From positions 3,596,001 to 3,660,000 of the forward strand of contig NZ_CP142208.1 in the NCBI RefSeq assembly GCF_036865545.1: DNA of 64,000 nucleotides, in the 5' to 3' direction. Source of the DNA: Erwinia sp. E_sp_B01_1 (GTDB lineage Bacteria; Pseudomonadota; Gammaproteobacteria; Enterobacterales; Enterobacteriaceae). The notes under the pieces were generated by a model. It ran no database searches. It was not told the origin of the DNA and saw only the letters and a list, made by a program, of their open reading frames with translations. Position numbers and translations under genes: made by a program. Below, piece by piece: positions 1-9,805 of the stretch; the first letter of the stretch is position 1, and every line of letters begins with the position of its first letter.

Positions 1-118
1 ACCAGACCCGGATGTTTTAACATTGGCGGAAAACTACCAGTTATTGTCAGGGCCGCCACTTTATCAGTTTGATGCTGCTTCTTACAATCATCAGACACTT
101 ACAAAGGAGATGGTACTC

Positions 119-553
119 ATGCCAAGTTTAATCAGAGACATTCCACCGGCATCCCCTGCTGAATCCCTGCAGCACTTCAGCCGCCGTTTAGCTTTTGAGA
201 CCGATTGCTCCGATGTTTACCAGAGCCAGAAAACAGGCCATGCAGACTATGTGTTAGTGGATGTCAGGAGCAGTGAGGCTTATTCAAAAGTGCATGTCCC
301 TGGGGCGATCACTCTCCCGACGCGCTCTATCACCGAAGAGCGGATGTCCGCGTACCCACGCGATACACTGTTTGTGGTTTACTGTGCCGGCCCCCACTGT
401 AACGGCGTACACCGTGCCGCAGTCCGTCTGGCGGGTCTGGGTTTTTCGGTTAAAGAGATGATTGGGGGCCTGACCGGCTGGGTTGACGAAGGGCTTCCCC
501 TGCAGGGAGAACATGTTCCCGCCCCTGCCAATGGATTCTCCTGCGAATGTTAA
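119..553 (+). CDS. Rhodanese-like domain protein
   Basis: Single-domain rhodanese of 144 residues, probably a cytoplasmic sulfur-carrier or thiosulfate sulfurtransferase-type protein. The fold is shown by LVDVRSSEAY near residue 46, HVPGAITLPT near 59, and the active-site loop VVYCAGPHCNG, whose likely nucleophile is Cys89. A C-terminal GGLTGW motif precedes a short Cys-ending tail. I chose the ATG at 119 because AGGAG lies 9 bases upstream. The frame is open back to the window edge, with a TTG at 23 and an ATG at 110, so an N-terminal extension cannot be excluded. The stop overlaps the start of the acetyltransferase at 547, suggesting translational coupling. Substrate is unknown. The domain call is firm, the biological role is not. 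Confidence 0.85.
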   Translation: MPSLIRDIPPASPAESLQHFSRRLAFETDCSDVYQSQKTGHADYVLVDVRSSEAYSKVHVPGAITLPTRSITEERMSAYPRDTLFVVYCAGPHCNGVHRAAVRLAGLGFSVKEMIGGLTGWVDEGLPLQGEHVPAPANGFSCEC

Positions 554-1056
554 ATCCCGCCATTACTCTCCGGGCAGCGTTGCCCGGAGATGTGCCTGAT
601 TTGCTCAGGCATATGCGTTCACTGGCGGATTTCGAGCATTATATTAACGACTTTACTGTCGATGAAAAATCGCTGTTAGCGCGCGCATTTGGGCCTCAGC
701 CTGAATGCCATATTTTTGTCGCAGAGTGCAGCGATGGCATTATTGGTTATGCAGTAGGGTTGGTTATTCCCTTCACTTACGATTTAAAAAATACGCTGGT
801 CTTAAAAGAGTTTTTTGTGGATTCAGGTTACCGGGGACAAGGCGTCGGTTCTGCGCTTTTTCGCCACGTGGTTGCCTGGGCTCTCTCTGAAGGCGGCGGA
901 CGACTAAAATGGGACGTGCTGGCCGGAAATCAGAAAGCGGAGACCTTTTACAAAAAGCATGGCGGTTGTCCTGATAGTAAGTGGATACCTTACGTTATGG
1001 ATGAAGACGCGTTAAACGCGGCTGCCGGACTGAATAGTGAAGTAAAATCACAGTAA
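547..1056 (+). CDS. GNAT family N-acetyltransferase
   Basis: Acetyl-CoA-dependent acetyltransferase of 169 residues. The acetyl-CoA pyrophosphate loop RGQGVG is at residues 96-101, preceded by the beta-4 strand LVLKEFFVDSGY and followed by an AETFYKKHGG segment typical of motif B. The overall pattern (LLRHMRSLADFEHY near the N-terminus, WDVLAGNQKAETFY later) resembles the polyamine/diamine acetyltransferase branch, but the substrate cannot be fixed from sequence. The ATG overlaps the last bases of the upstream rhodanese gene, so the two are almost certainly co-translated. No terminator is visible before the next gene, about 130 bases on. Confidence 0.85.
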   Translation: MLNPAITLRAALPGDVPDLLRHMRSLADFEHYINDFTVDEKSLLARAFGPQPECHIFVAECSDGIIGYAVGLVIPFTYDLKNTLVLKEFFVDSGYRGQGVGSALFRHVVAWALSEGGGRLKWDVLAGNQKAETFYKKHGGCPDSKWIPYVMDEDALNAAAGLNSEVKSQ

Positions 1057-1189
1057 GTCGTTAGCCACGTCATCTGCAGATAATATGGCTGCGCACGATA
1101 AAGTTGCTGCCCGAAGGGTTTAACATCAAGATTCACCTGTAAAAACAGTATGCTCTGACCAGAAGTGAATAAGGAGGACAAGCCAAAAT

Positions 1190-1747
1190 ATGGAAATTAT
1201 TCTGATGCGCCACGGTAAACCGGGCTTTGCTGGTGCGCAAAAAGTCGCTGCTCATGAAATGGCGGGTTGGATTAACCAATATGATCTGTCTGGTATTGGC
1301 GATGACCAACCACCTGAAGCCAGCCGGGAGCTGGCGCGCAGTGTGCTGATGGTTATAAGCAGCCCCCTGCCCAGAGCAATTTCGTCTGCACGCAATCTTA
1401 ATCTGGAGCCAGAAATAATTGACAGGGTATTCAGAGAGGCGGAGCTGCCGGTATATCTTATCCCTGTCGTTAAGTTATCCCCCTTCAGCTGGGTTATTTT
1501 ATTTCGTCTGATGTGGCTTTGCGGCATGTCGAAAAAAACTGAGTCTTTTACGATGGCAAAAAGTCGTGCCCGACGAGCTGCAGGCATACTGTTAAAAAAT
1601 GCCAGAGAGCATAATGGGCCCGTGCTCATGATGGGACATGGCATTATGAACCGGCTCATAGCAAAAGAGTTAACATCGCTGGGTTGGAAAGAGCGCACCC
1701 GTGCCGGAAAAGGATATTGGGGAGCCGGTGTTTTTGAGCTTCCTTAG
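1190..1747 (+). CDS. Histidine phosphatase superfamily protein
   Basis: Phosphatase of the phosphoglycerate-mutase/SixA superfamily, 185 residues. The phosphohistidine motif RHG is at residues 7-9, a second conserved arginine lies in SSPLPRA (Arg62), and the second catalytic histidine is His150 in MMGHGIMNRL. All catalytic landmarks are present, so it should be active, but the substrate is unknown. It is not clearly CobC, GpmB or SixA. A hydrophobic stretch around residues 92-112 is unusual for the family and may only be a buried helix. An AAGGAGG sequence about a dozen bases before the ATG supports the start. It stands alone, 133 bases after the acetyltransferase gene. Confidence 0.8.
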   Translation: MEIILMRHGKPGFAGAQKVAAHEMAGWINQYDLSGIGDDQPPEASRELARSVLMVISSPLPRAISSARNLNLEPEIIDRVFREAELPVYLIPVVKLSPFSWVILFRLMWLCGMSKKTESFTMAKSRARRAAGILLKNAREHNGPVLMMGHGIMNRLIAKELTSLGWKERTRAGKGYWGAGVFELP

Positions 1748-1998
1748 CCACCAGGGGATGCATAGTTTCTGCTTTTGGGACAAAAAAATCAGACACAAGC
1801 AGATGATCCGCCAGGAGCGAATAGTGGACTGTTAAAATATCCATCAAACTATTATTTCATTCTGGTCGGGTACAGGCCGATTATTCTTGAAAGGGATGCG
1901 GCAGATTTTTTGTTGTTAATTCGTGGGTAAGCGCATCACTTTCTATTCTCGCGACCGAACGCTAATCTCAAACCGCTCAGCTTAAGCAAGGAAATCTG

Positions 1999-2904
1999 AT
2001 GCATACCGAAAATATCCGTGCGTTGATTAGAGGGACTCTTTTATTAATGTCAGTCTTAGTCCCGGCGTTCGCAGCTCAGTCTGTACCTTCAGAACATCCG
2101 AACTCGCAGCGTATCTCTGTACAGACGCAAGGCTCAGGAACGGATGTCATTTTGATTCCCGGGCTGGCGTCGTCTCGCGAAGTTTGGGTCGATTTAGCAT
2201 CAGGTTTACGTAAGAGCCACCGCATTCATCTTATAGAACTTGCCGGCTTTGCGAGTACACCTGCCATCTCCAACCCGGACGGGAGGGTCATCGCTCCGGC
2301 AGTTGACGCCATCGCTGAATATATCCGCAACCAGCACATCAAGGCACCCGTGATCATTGGCCATTCTCTTGGGGGGGAGATTGCATTGATGCTTGGGGCA
2401 CGTCATCCCGACCAGGTCGGTCGCTTGATGATCGTCGATGCTTTGCCGTTCTATACGCTGATGATTGACCCTGCGGCGACCAGCAAAACTGCTGCCCGGC
2501 GCGCTACTACCATGCGGGACTGGCTACTGGGACAGTCGCAGGAGCAATTTGTAGAGTTTCAGAAGACATCCGTAGACCGTTTAGCCAAGACCGAGGCGGT
2601 AAGACCTGCTCTGGTGGCTGCAGGGATCAATTCCGATCGCAAAACCGTGGCTGATGCAGTTTATGAATTGATGATTACCGATTTGCGTCCCGATCTTAGC
2701 CACATCAGAGCGCCGATTGAGGTCGTGTACGCGTATGATTATTTATTCGGGGTACCTTTAGCCAACGTTGAGGCGATGTATCGTCAAGCCTATGCCTCTG
2801 CACCGGATATCCATTTCACGCGGATCGATAATAGTTTTCACTTTGTTATGCTTGATCAGCCAGAAAAATTTTCCACCGCGGTTAATTCATTCTTAAATGA
2901 ATGA
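1999..2904 (+). CDS. Secreted alpha/beta hydrolase
   Basis: Exported alpha/beta-hydrolase-fold enzyme of 301 residues. The first 26 residues form a signal peptide (a short charged segment, a hydrophobic run LLLMSVLVPAF, then AxA-type cleavage near AFA-AQ). The oxyanion strand ILIPGLASS, nucleophile elbow GHSLGGE (Ser123) and C-terminal catalytic histidine in NSFHFVMLD (His281) are all present, with an acidic residue expected in the APIEVVYAYDY region. Esterase, lipase or lactonase activity is likely and the substrate is unknown. AAGGAAA precedes the ATG by about eight bases. The gene is monocistronic; the 250 bases before it hold no recognisable gene. Confidence 0.85.
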   Translation: MHTENIRALIRGTLLLMSVLVPAFAAQSVPSEHPNSQRISVQTQGSGTDVILIPGLASSREVWVDLASGLRKSHRIHLIELAGFASTPAISNPDGRVIAPAVDAIAEYIRNQHIKAPVIIGHSLGGEIALMLGARHPDQVGRLMIVDALPFYTLMIDPAATSKTAARRATTMRDWLLGQSQEQFVEFQKTSVDRLAKTEAVRPALVAAGINSDRKTVADAVYELMITDLRPDLSHIRAPIEVVYAYDYLFGVPLANVEAMYRQAYASAPDIHFTRIDNSFHFVMLDQPEKFSTAVNSFLNE

Positions 2905-3127
2905 AGGTTGCTCAGGGCGCACATCAGGTCGACGTTGCAATAGCATCTTTGTGATCAACGTCCACTTCTGGCACAAAACAGAGAGTGAGCAGGCGTTGTA
3001 CACCCGCTTTCCGGCACAAAAGTCCGCTGTTGCGGATGCCCCTGTTTCATCTCTCCTTCTGTTCCAATATGGGATATATTAAGGGCATTATCGTCAAATT
3101 TTCTCTTTGTAACAGGTAACAACGGCA

Positions 3128-3475
3128 ATGGCTCTGATCCCGAAAAACTATGCGCGGCTGGAAAGCGGCTACCGTGAGAAAGCACTCAAAATCTATCCGT
3201 GGGTATGTGGACGCTGCTCGCGGGAGTTTGTTTATTCAAACCTGCGTGAATTAACGGTCCACCACATCGATCATGACCACACCAATAACCCGGCAGATGG
3301 CAGTAACTGGGAGCTGTTGTGTCTCTATTGCCATGATCACGAACACTCGAAGTACACTGAAGCTGACCAGTACGGCACAAACGTTGTGGCGGGTGAGGAT
3401 GCGCAAAAAGATGTTGGTGAAGCAACCTATAACCCGTTCGCCGATTTAAAGTCGATGCTTAATAAGAAGAAATAA
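3128..3475 (+). CDS. yajD: YajD family HNH nuclease
   Basis: Small HNH-type protein of 115 residues, the same length as E. coli YajD, which it closely resembles as I recall it. A zinc knuckle is formed by CGRC (Cys27, Cys30) and CLYC (Cys65, Cys68). The HNH core is the VHHIDHDH segment (His45, His46) and the HDHEHS segment after the second Cys pair. Family members are putative nucleases; the physiological role is unknown. The C-terminus is lysine-rich. The gene is monocistronic and is closed by a strong bidirectional terminator shared with katG. In E. coli yajD lies elsewhere, so its place here marks a rearranged neighbourhood. Confidence 0.88.
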   Translation: MALIPKNYARLESGYREKALKIYPWVCGRCSREFVYSNLRELTVHHIDHDHTNNPADGSNWELLCLYCHDHEHSKYTEADQYGTNVVAGEDAQKDVGEATYNPFADLKSMLNKKK

Positions 3476-3516
3476 CAGGTGCTCCACCCTGCTCCCTGAG
3501 CCTGCACTTTGTCGAT

Positions 3517-3552
3517 AAAAAAAGCCCGCTCAGTTTCCTGAGCGGGCTTTTT
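3517..3552. terminator. Bidirectional intrinsic terminator between yajD and katG
   Basis: Perfect 11-bp stem AGCCCGCTCAG/CTGAGCGGGCT with a TTTC loop, preceded by an A run and followed by a T run, so it can end both yajD (+) and katG (-) transcripts. Confidence 0.9.
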
Positions 3553-3571
3553 ACTTTCAGAACTCTGAATA

Positions 3572-3594
3572 TCAGGTTTCAGGTTTCAGGTTTC
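3572..3594. repeat. Heptamer TCAGGTT repeated three times
   Basis: Three consecutive copies of TCAGGTT between the terminator and the katG stop codon. It is a short slippage-prone repeat with no known function. Confidence 0.8.
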
Positions 3595-3638
3595 CGAACT
3601 CAAAATTTTCAGCCGCCCGTAACAGCGGCTAAAACCTG

Positions 3639-5935
<2,297 letters not shown>

Positions 5936-6117
5936 CTGTTCCCGTGATATTTGAAGAAGAATTGTGAGGAGGGAGACAAAAAAAATGCTGAGGGCATCAC
6001 GCTGGATTTTGATTTTCATCATGTCCCCCAGGCCGTTCCGCGTGGGCAAATTCCCCCTGACAGAGGGCAAGGCTTCAGTAATAATGAAATTCGCCTGTTA
6101 ATGCCGGAGTTGTCATC

Positions 6118-7017
6118 GTGAGCGTTCCCCAAACCATCCTGCCCATTTTCCTGTTGATCATTCTGGGTTATGTTCTGGCCCGACGGGGTGCACTGGATCC
6201 ACACGCCAACAAAGCGCTGGGAGGTCTGGCATTTAAGCTGTTTATGCCGATGGTATTGTTTACGGGAATGGTGAATGCGCCGCTGCACAACGGATTGAAC
6301 ATACGCAATCTGGTGGCCTACTTTGTTCCCGCGCTGATCATTTTTGCCGTAGTGAACTTTTTCACCCACCGCAGCCTGAAGCACCCCACTCCCTTTGGCC
6401 TGACCGCTTCGTTTTCTAACAACGTGCTGATCGGTCTGGCTATGGTTGCCGGGCTGTACGGGGATGCGGGATTAGTGCTGCTGTTTACCGTGCTGGCGGT
6501 ACACAGCCTGATGTTGTTCAGCTTCCAGAGTCTGTATAGCTGCCTGACCAGTAGCGAACCCTTCAAACCCAGCGTATTACTGGCAAGCCTGGCTAATCCC
6601 ATGATTATCGGGCTGCTGCTGGGTACAGCGGTGAATCTTGCGGGAATTGGCCTGCCGGACTGGAGTATGAAACTGGCCACCTGGCTGGCACAGGCCGCAC
6701 TGCCCTGCGCGCTGATTGTTTTGGGGGCGAATCTCTCCGGTTACAAACTGCGTCCGGACGGATATGTAGTGGCTGTTACTGTCGCCAAGCTGGCCGTGAT
6801 GCCGCTGCTGGTTTTGCTGGCCTGCCTGCTACTGGAGATCGACGGGATGCCGCGCGCGATCCTGGTCCTGATGGCGGCCAATCCCTCTGGCATCAACGTG
6901 CTGGGTTTTTCCCGCTCGCTGCAGGACACCCAGAGAACCAGTTCAGCCATCTGCCTTACCACCCTGCTGTCGATGGCTACGCTCCCTTTATGGATCTGGA
7001 TTAATGGTCTGATTTGA
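6118..7017 (+). CDS. AEC (auxin efflux carrier) family transporter
   Basis: Integral inner-membrane permease of 299 residues with about ten hydrophobic helices, of the bile acid/AEC-type fold. Landmarks are the N-terminal TILPIFLLIILGYVLARRG, the mid-protein GLTASFSNNVLIGLAM (an asparagine-rich broken helix), and the C-terminal AANPSGINVLGFS motif in the second crossover helix. Family members export or import small organic acids such as malate or malonate; the substrate here is unknown. I accept the GTG start at 6118 because GGAG lies about nine bases upstream and the first hydrophobic helix begins immediately. It is monocistronic, preceded by 260 bases without a convincing gene. Confidence 0.85.
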   Translation: MSVPQTILPIFLLIILGYVLARRGALDPHANKALGGLAFKLFMPMVLFTGMVNAPLHNGLNIRNLVAYFVPALIIFAVVNFFTHRSLKHPTPFGLTASFSNNVLIGLAMVAGLYGDAGLVLLFTVLAVHSLMLFSFQSLYSCLTSSEPFKPSVLLASLANPMIIGLLLGTAVNLAGIGLPDWSMKLATWLAQAALPCALIVLGANLSGYKLRPDGYVVAVTVAKLAVMPLLVLLACLLLEIDGMPRAILVLMAANPSGINVLGFSRSLQDTQRTSSAICLTTLLSMATLPLWIWINGLI

Positions 7018-7111
7018 GGTGACAGATGATACTCATGATCGGGCGACAATGATCCAGCTGAAAAATGCTTGAAAGCGCGCTTCCAGAATGACTCACCTTC
7101 CCGTTGAATAT

Positions 7112-8014
7112 TTAAGGCTCCTGGTATTCAGAAAACCGTTCAGCGAGCCAGTCGATAAACAGCCTGAGCCGGACATTAAGCTGCCTGGTGGGGGGATAGA
7201 TAACAGAAATCGGGATGCGTAAGTTGGTCATATCATCCATTACGGTAACCAGCTCCCCTGACCGGATGAACCGGGCGGCCACTGATGCGTGCGTTTGTCC
7301 AACGCCCAGACCGTTGACGAGCATATTTATCTGCGATGCGCTGTCATTGGCGGCTATATCAAAGCGAACCAGAAATTTTTCCGCGCCCCGGTTACGGAAA
7401 CGGAGCGGCCAGACCTCCCCCGTTGCAGCGCTGAAATAACCTATGATTTTATGGTTGCTCTCAAGATCTGTCAGACTTTCTGGAATGCCATAACGTTCAA
7501 GATAACCCGGACTTGCACAGGTTATCAGCCGATCCTTGTAGAGCGTTTTTGCTTTCAGCGAAGAGTCAGCCAATTCTCCGGCACGTATCACGCAATCAAC
7601 GCCCTCTTTAATAAGATTGACCGGCCTGTCACCGACGCCGAATGCCAATTGTATATCCGGATAACGTTCCCGGAACTCTCCCAGCATGGGGATTAATACG
7701 AAGCTCGCCATTGAAGAATGCAGATCTATGCGCAGCCGCCCTTTTGCGGCTGTGCCCATATCGCGCATCGCCGCTTCGGTTTCATCAATTTTTGTAACAA
7801 GCCTGCTTATCCGGCGGTAATACTCCGCGCCTTCCGTCGTCAGGATCACGGATCGGGTTGTTCGCTGTATCAGCCTGATGCCCAGATGGGCCTCAAGATC
7901 CCGTAAAGCTTTACTGACGGTTGAGCGAGGCATACCGAGGTGAGCCGCAGCCTTTGTAAAAGAGCGCGTTTCAACAATGCGCTGAAACGTACGTATAGCA
8001 ATTAGATGATCCAT
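7112..8014 (-). CDS. LysR-type transcriptional regulator
   Basis: Typical LysR regulator of 300 residues. The N-terminal winged HTH (about residues 1-60, with SFTKAAAHLGMPRSTVSKALRDLE) is followed by a linker helix and a periplasmic-binding-protein-like effector domain starting near residue 90. It belongs to the YafC/DmlR-like group by its opening DHLIAIRTFQRIVETRSF. GAAGGAG lies ahead of the ATG. It is transcribed divergently from the nitroreductase gene at 8142, with 127 bases between them, so by the usual LysR arrangement it probably controls that gene and itself. The inducer is unknown. Confidence 0.9.
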   Translation of the reverse strand: MDHLIAIRTFQRIVETRSFTKAAAHLGMPRSTVSKALRDLEAHLGIRLIQRTTRSVILTTEGAEYYRRISRLVTKIDETEAAMRDMGTAAKGRLRIDLHSSMASFVLIPMLGEFRERYPDIQLAFGVGDRPVNLIKEGVDCVIRAGELADSSLKAKTLYKDRLITCASPGYLERYGIPESLTDLESNHKIIGYFSAATGEVWPLRFRNRGAEKFLVRFDIAANDSASQINMLVNGLGVGQTHASVAARFIRSGELVTVMDDMTNLRIPISVIYPPTRQLNVRLRLFIDWLAERFSEYQEP

Positions 8015-8141
8015 ACCTCTGCATCTCCTTCTTGGTTATTGTGCATCTGTATGGAAACAGAAGGCAGAAAAGCGGGGATTATCTGGCTGCGAATCCCCGG
8101 TATTCTTCAGTCATTAAGCCACAACTCTGGAGATAAGATCT

Positions 8142-8993
8142 ATGCCCCTGTCTGAAGATAAGCTGGCAGCGCTGCTTGACCAACGTTACGGTGCAGCCCA
8201 GCAAAAGCCCGAAAATATTATCCTTACCCCTCAGGTAGAAGCCATGCTGAGGCATAAATCCGTTCGTACCTTTCTGCCGGATGCCCTTCCGGATGGTGCG
8301 ATCGAAACGATGGTTGCCGCAGCGCAGTCTGCATCTAATTCATCGGGACTTCATCAGTGGAGCCTGGTAGCGGTAACGGATAAGCAACTGAAACAGAAAA
8401 TTGCTGATACCGTTGCACGTACCGTACCTACTGACCGTATCCCCTATCTTGAGGAAGCCCCCGTGCTGCTGCTCTGGGTTGCAGACTTATCCCGTGGAGC
8501 GGATATCACCAGGGAGAGAGGTGAAGAACCGATCGTATTTGACTACCTCGATTCCTTTTTAATGGCGTCAGTAGATGCGTCCCTTGCCTCACAAAACGCA
8601 GCCTTGGCCGCTGAGTCTATGGGGCTTGGGATTGTCTATATGGGACTGATGCGAAATGCTGCAAGAGAAGTGGCAGAGCTGATCAATCTGCCACAACACA
8701 GCTTTGTCACTTTTGGTATGGTGGTAGGAAAACCCGACAGTACCCGTACCAGCAGCATTCGCCCCCGTCCGGCTCAGCCTGTGGTTCTGCATTACAATCA
8801 GTACGATCCCAGGCGTTATCGTGATTATCTGGCAGGTTTTGAACAAGCTTTTCTCGATTTCCGCACCACACAGAATATGAATCCCAGGACCTGGCAGGAT
8901 GCTGTCCATGAATCGGCCACCAGCATGGATTACATGGGCGGCAGGGAAAAGCTGCGTGACACAGTAGAATCGCGCGGTTTTAAACTGAAATAA
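8142..8993 (+). CDS. NfsA-like NADPH-dependent nitroreductase
   Basis: FMN-dependent oxidoreductase of the nitroreductase family, 283 residues, probably a cytosolic homodimer. The FMN-binding segment HKSVRTFLPD is near residue 45, AAQSASNSSGLHQWSLVAV near 65, and AALAAESMGLGIVYMG near 165. The C-terminal part contains the arginine-rich segment SIRPRPAQPVVLHYNQYDPRRY, reminiscent of NfsA/Frp enzymes that use NADPH. Nitroaromatics, quinones or flavin could be substrates. CTGGAGA precedes the ATG. It pairs divergently with a LysR regulator, suggesting inducible expression. A 45-bp hairpin repeat begins four bases after its stop codon. Confidence 0.87.
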   Translation: MPLSEDKLAALLDQRYGAAQQKPENIILTPQVEAMLRHKSVRTFLPDALPDGAIETMVAAAQSASNSSGLHQWSLVAVTDKQLKQKIADTVARTVPTDRIPYLEEAPVLLLWVADLSRGADITRERGEEPIVFDYLDSFLMASVDASLASQNAALAAESMGLGIVYMGLMRNAAREVAELINLPQHSFVTFGMVVGKPDSTRTSSIRPRPAQPVVLHYNQYDPRRYRDYLAGFEQAFLDFRTTQNMNPRTWQDAVHESATSMDYMGGREKLRDTVESRGFKLK

Positions 8994-8996
8994 AAA

Positions 8997-9041
8997 AACT
9001 GCACCTTACTCAGTTGGGTTTCCAACTTTTGGGGTGCAGTT
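8997..9041. repeat. 45-bp nested hairpin repeat, copy 1
   Basis: Outer arms AACTGCACC/GGTGCAGTT are exactly complementary, and an inner hairpin AGTTGG-GTTT-CCAACT lies inside. A second, same-orientation copy lies at 9661-9705, so the pair brackets about 620 bases. Read on the minus strand, the segment ACTGCACCCCAAAAGTTGG resembles terminal inverted repeats of IS3-family (IS150-type) elements as I remember them. No transposase is present. Confidence 0.85.
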
Positions 9042-9092
9042 CCACCTGCTCTTCAGGACTAATCATATCGAAGGGTTCTTTGAGAGGAGGCA

Positions 9093-9305
9093 TTACTTGT
9101 GTTCACCTCGAACCTTTCCCAAAAAGTAACTTACGAGATATACAATGGCGAAAGATCCGATAAAAGCAGTAAACTTCAAAGCAATATTGTCGAATATAAA
9201 TAAAGAAAAAATCGCAATAAAGCTCATTACTACTGTTACAGTTCCTTGTAATGCATGAGCAAAAAACCAACCAAGGGCTTTACTCAGCCATGTTACAAAT
9301 TTCAT
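9093..9305 (-). CDS. Small membrane protein of unknown function
   Basis: I do not recognise this 70-residue protein. It has an amphipathic N-terminus (MKFVTWLSKALGWFFAHALQG) and two hydrophobic segments (about residues 22-40 and 45-62), so it is probably an inner-membrane hairpin, ending in a positively charged tail KVRGEHK. Its ATG lies inside the 3' end of the upstream gene (26-base overlap, different frame) with AAGGAT a few bases before it, indicating translational coupling. Base composition is clearly AT-richer than in surrounding genes, suggesting acquisition by transfer. Immunity protein, holin-like protein or small toxin are all possible; nothing in the sequence decides. Confidence 0.6.
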   Translation of the reverse strand: MKFVTWLSKALGWFFAHALQGTVTVVMSFIAIFSLFIFDNIALKFTAFIGSFAIVYLVSYFLGKVRGEHK

Positions 9306-9564
9306 TATTAATCCTTTTGCACATTTCTGGTTGGCTGCTGATGAATTCCAGATAGGGTTTTAGCTGGTCTTCTACAACAAAGTAAACCATGTCCAGTCCT
9401 TCGCGCTGCACTTTCCAGTAGATTACCGGGTAATGATTCTTCATCCTGCGGCTTGCTAATGCGGCTTCTTCAATTAATCCCTGCCACATCCCGGCACTGA
9501 GTGTGAAACTGGCTCTTGCACCATATAATGTTCTCCATGCATAGGTGCCCCTGGCATGTTTCAC
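9280..9564 (-). CDS. Unknown small protein, possibly the 3' remnant of a longer gene
   Basis: An unrecognised soluble protein of 94 residues if the GTG at 9564 is used. It is rich in Arg and aromatic residues early (KHARGTYAWRTLYGARASF) and has a mixed C-terminal half (HYPVIYWKVQREGLDMVYF). No convincing ribosome binding site precedes the GTG. The frame stays open for 24 more codons upstream to a TAA at 9637-9639, with plausible coding content (VGHGGQLLASQVIATTIV). The adjacent frame reads GGIGYKQLGTAGW just before, so a one-base frameshift near 9614 may have broken a longer gene truncated by the repeat at 9661. It overlaps the small membrane protein gene, which it probably drives by coupling. 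Confidence 0.5.
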   Translation of the reverse strand: MKHARGTYAWRTLYGARASFTLSAGMWQGLIEEAALASRRMKNHYPVIYWKVQREGLDMVYFVVEDQLKPYLEFISSQPEMCKRINNEICNMAE

Positions 9565-9660
9565 GATGGTTGTTGCTATTACTTGAGAAGCTAATAACTG
9601 ACCGCCGTGACCTACCAGCCTGCCGTTCCCAATTGCTTATAGCCAATACCACCCCAAAAA

Positions 9661-9705
9661 AACTGCACCTTACTCAGTTGGGTTTCCAACTTTTGGGGTA
9701 CAGTT
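9661..9705. repeat. 45-bp nested hairpin repeat, copy 2
   Basis: Same orientation as the copy at 8997 and identical over the 45 bases except G to A at 9700, which breaks one pair of the outer stem. It lies directly upstream of the two small minus-strand genes and after the guaA end. Confidence 0.85.
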
Positions 9706-9805
9706 CTTAAAGCGGGCTTCAGAAGGTGACTTACTGGTTCATACCGGGCCAGCCTGATTGTTTCCACCCTGAACCTATTACTGCCAGGCTAACCCGGCAG
9801 CAAAA

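Noticed and set aside
1..118. Extending the rhodanese protein to the window edge
   Set aside because: The frame is open, but the ATG at 119 has the best ribosome binding site and matches the usual start of the family (MPSLIRDIP), so the upstream part is treated as untranslated.
2897..3082. A 61-codon frame between the alpha/beta hydrolase and yajD
   Set aside because: It overlaps the hydrolase stop, has no good ribosome binding site and its translation looks random.
5984..6100. A 38-codon frame upstream of the AEC transporter
   Set aside because: No clear protein character; the transporter has its own start and ribosome binding site.
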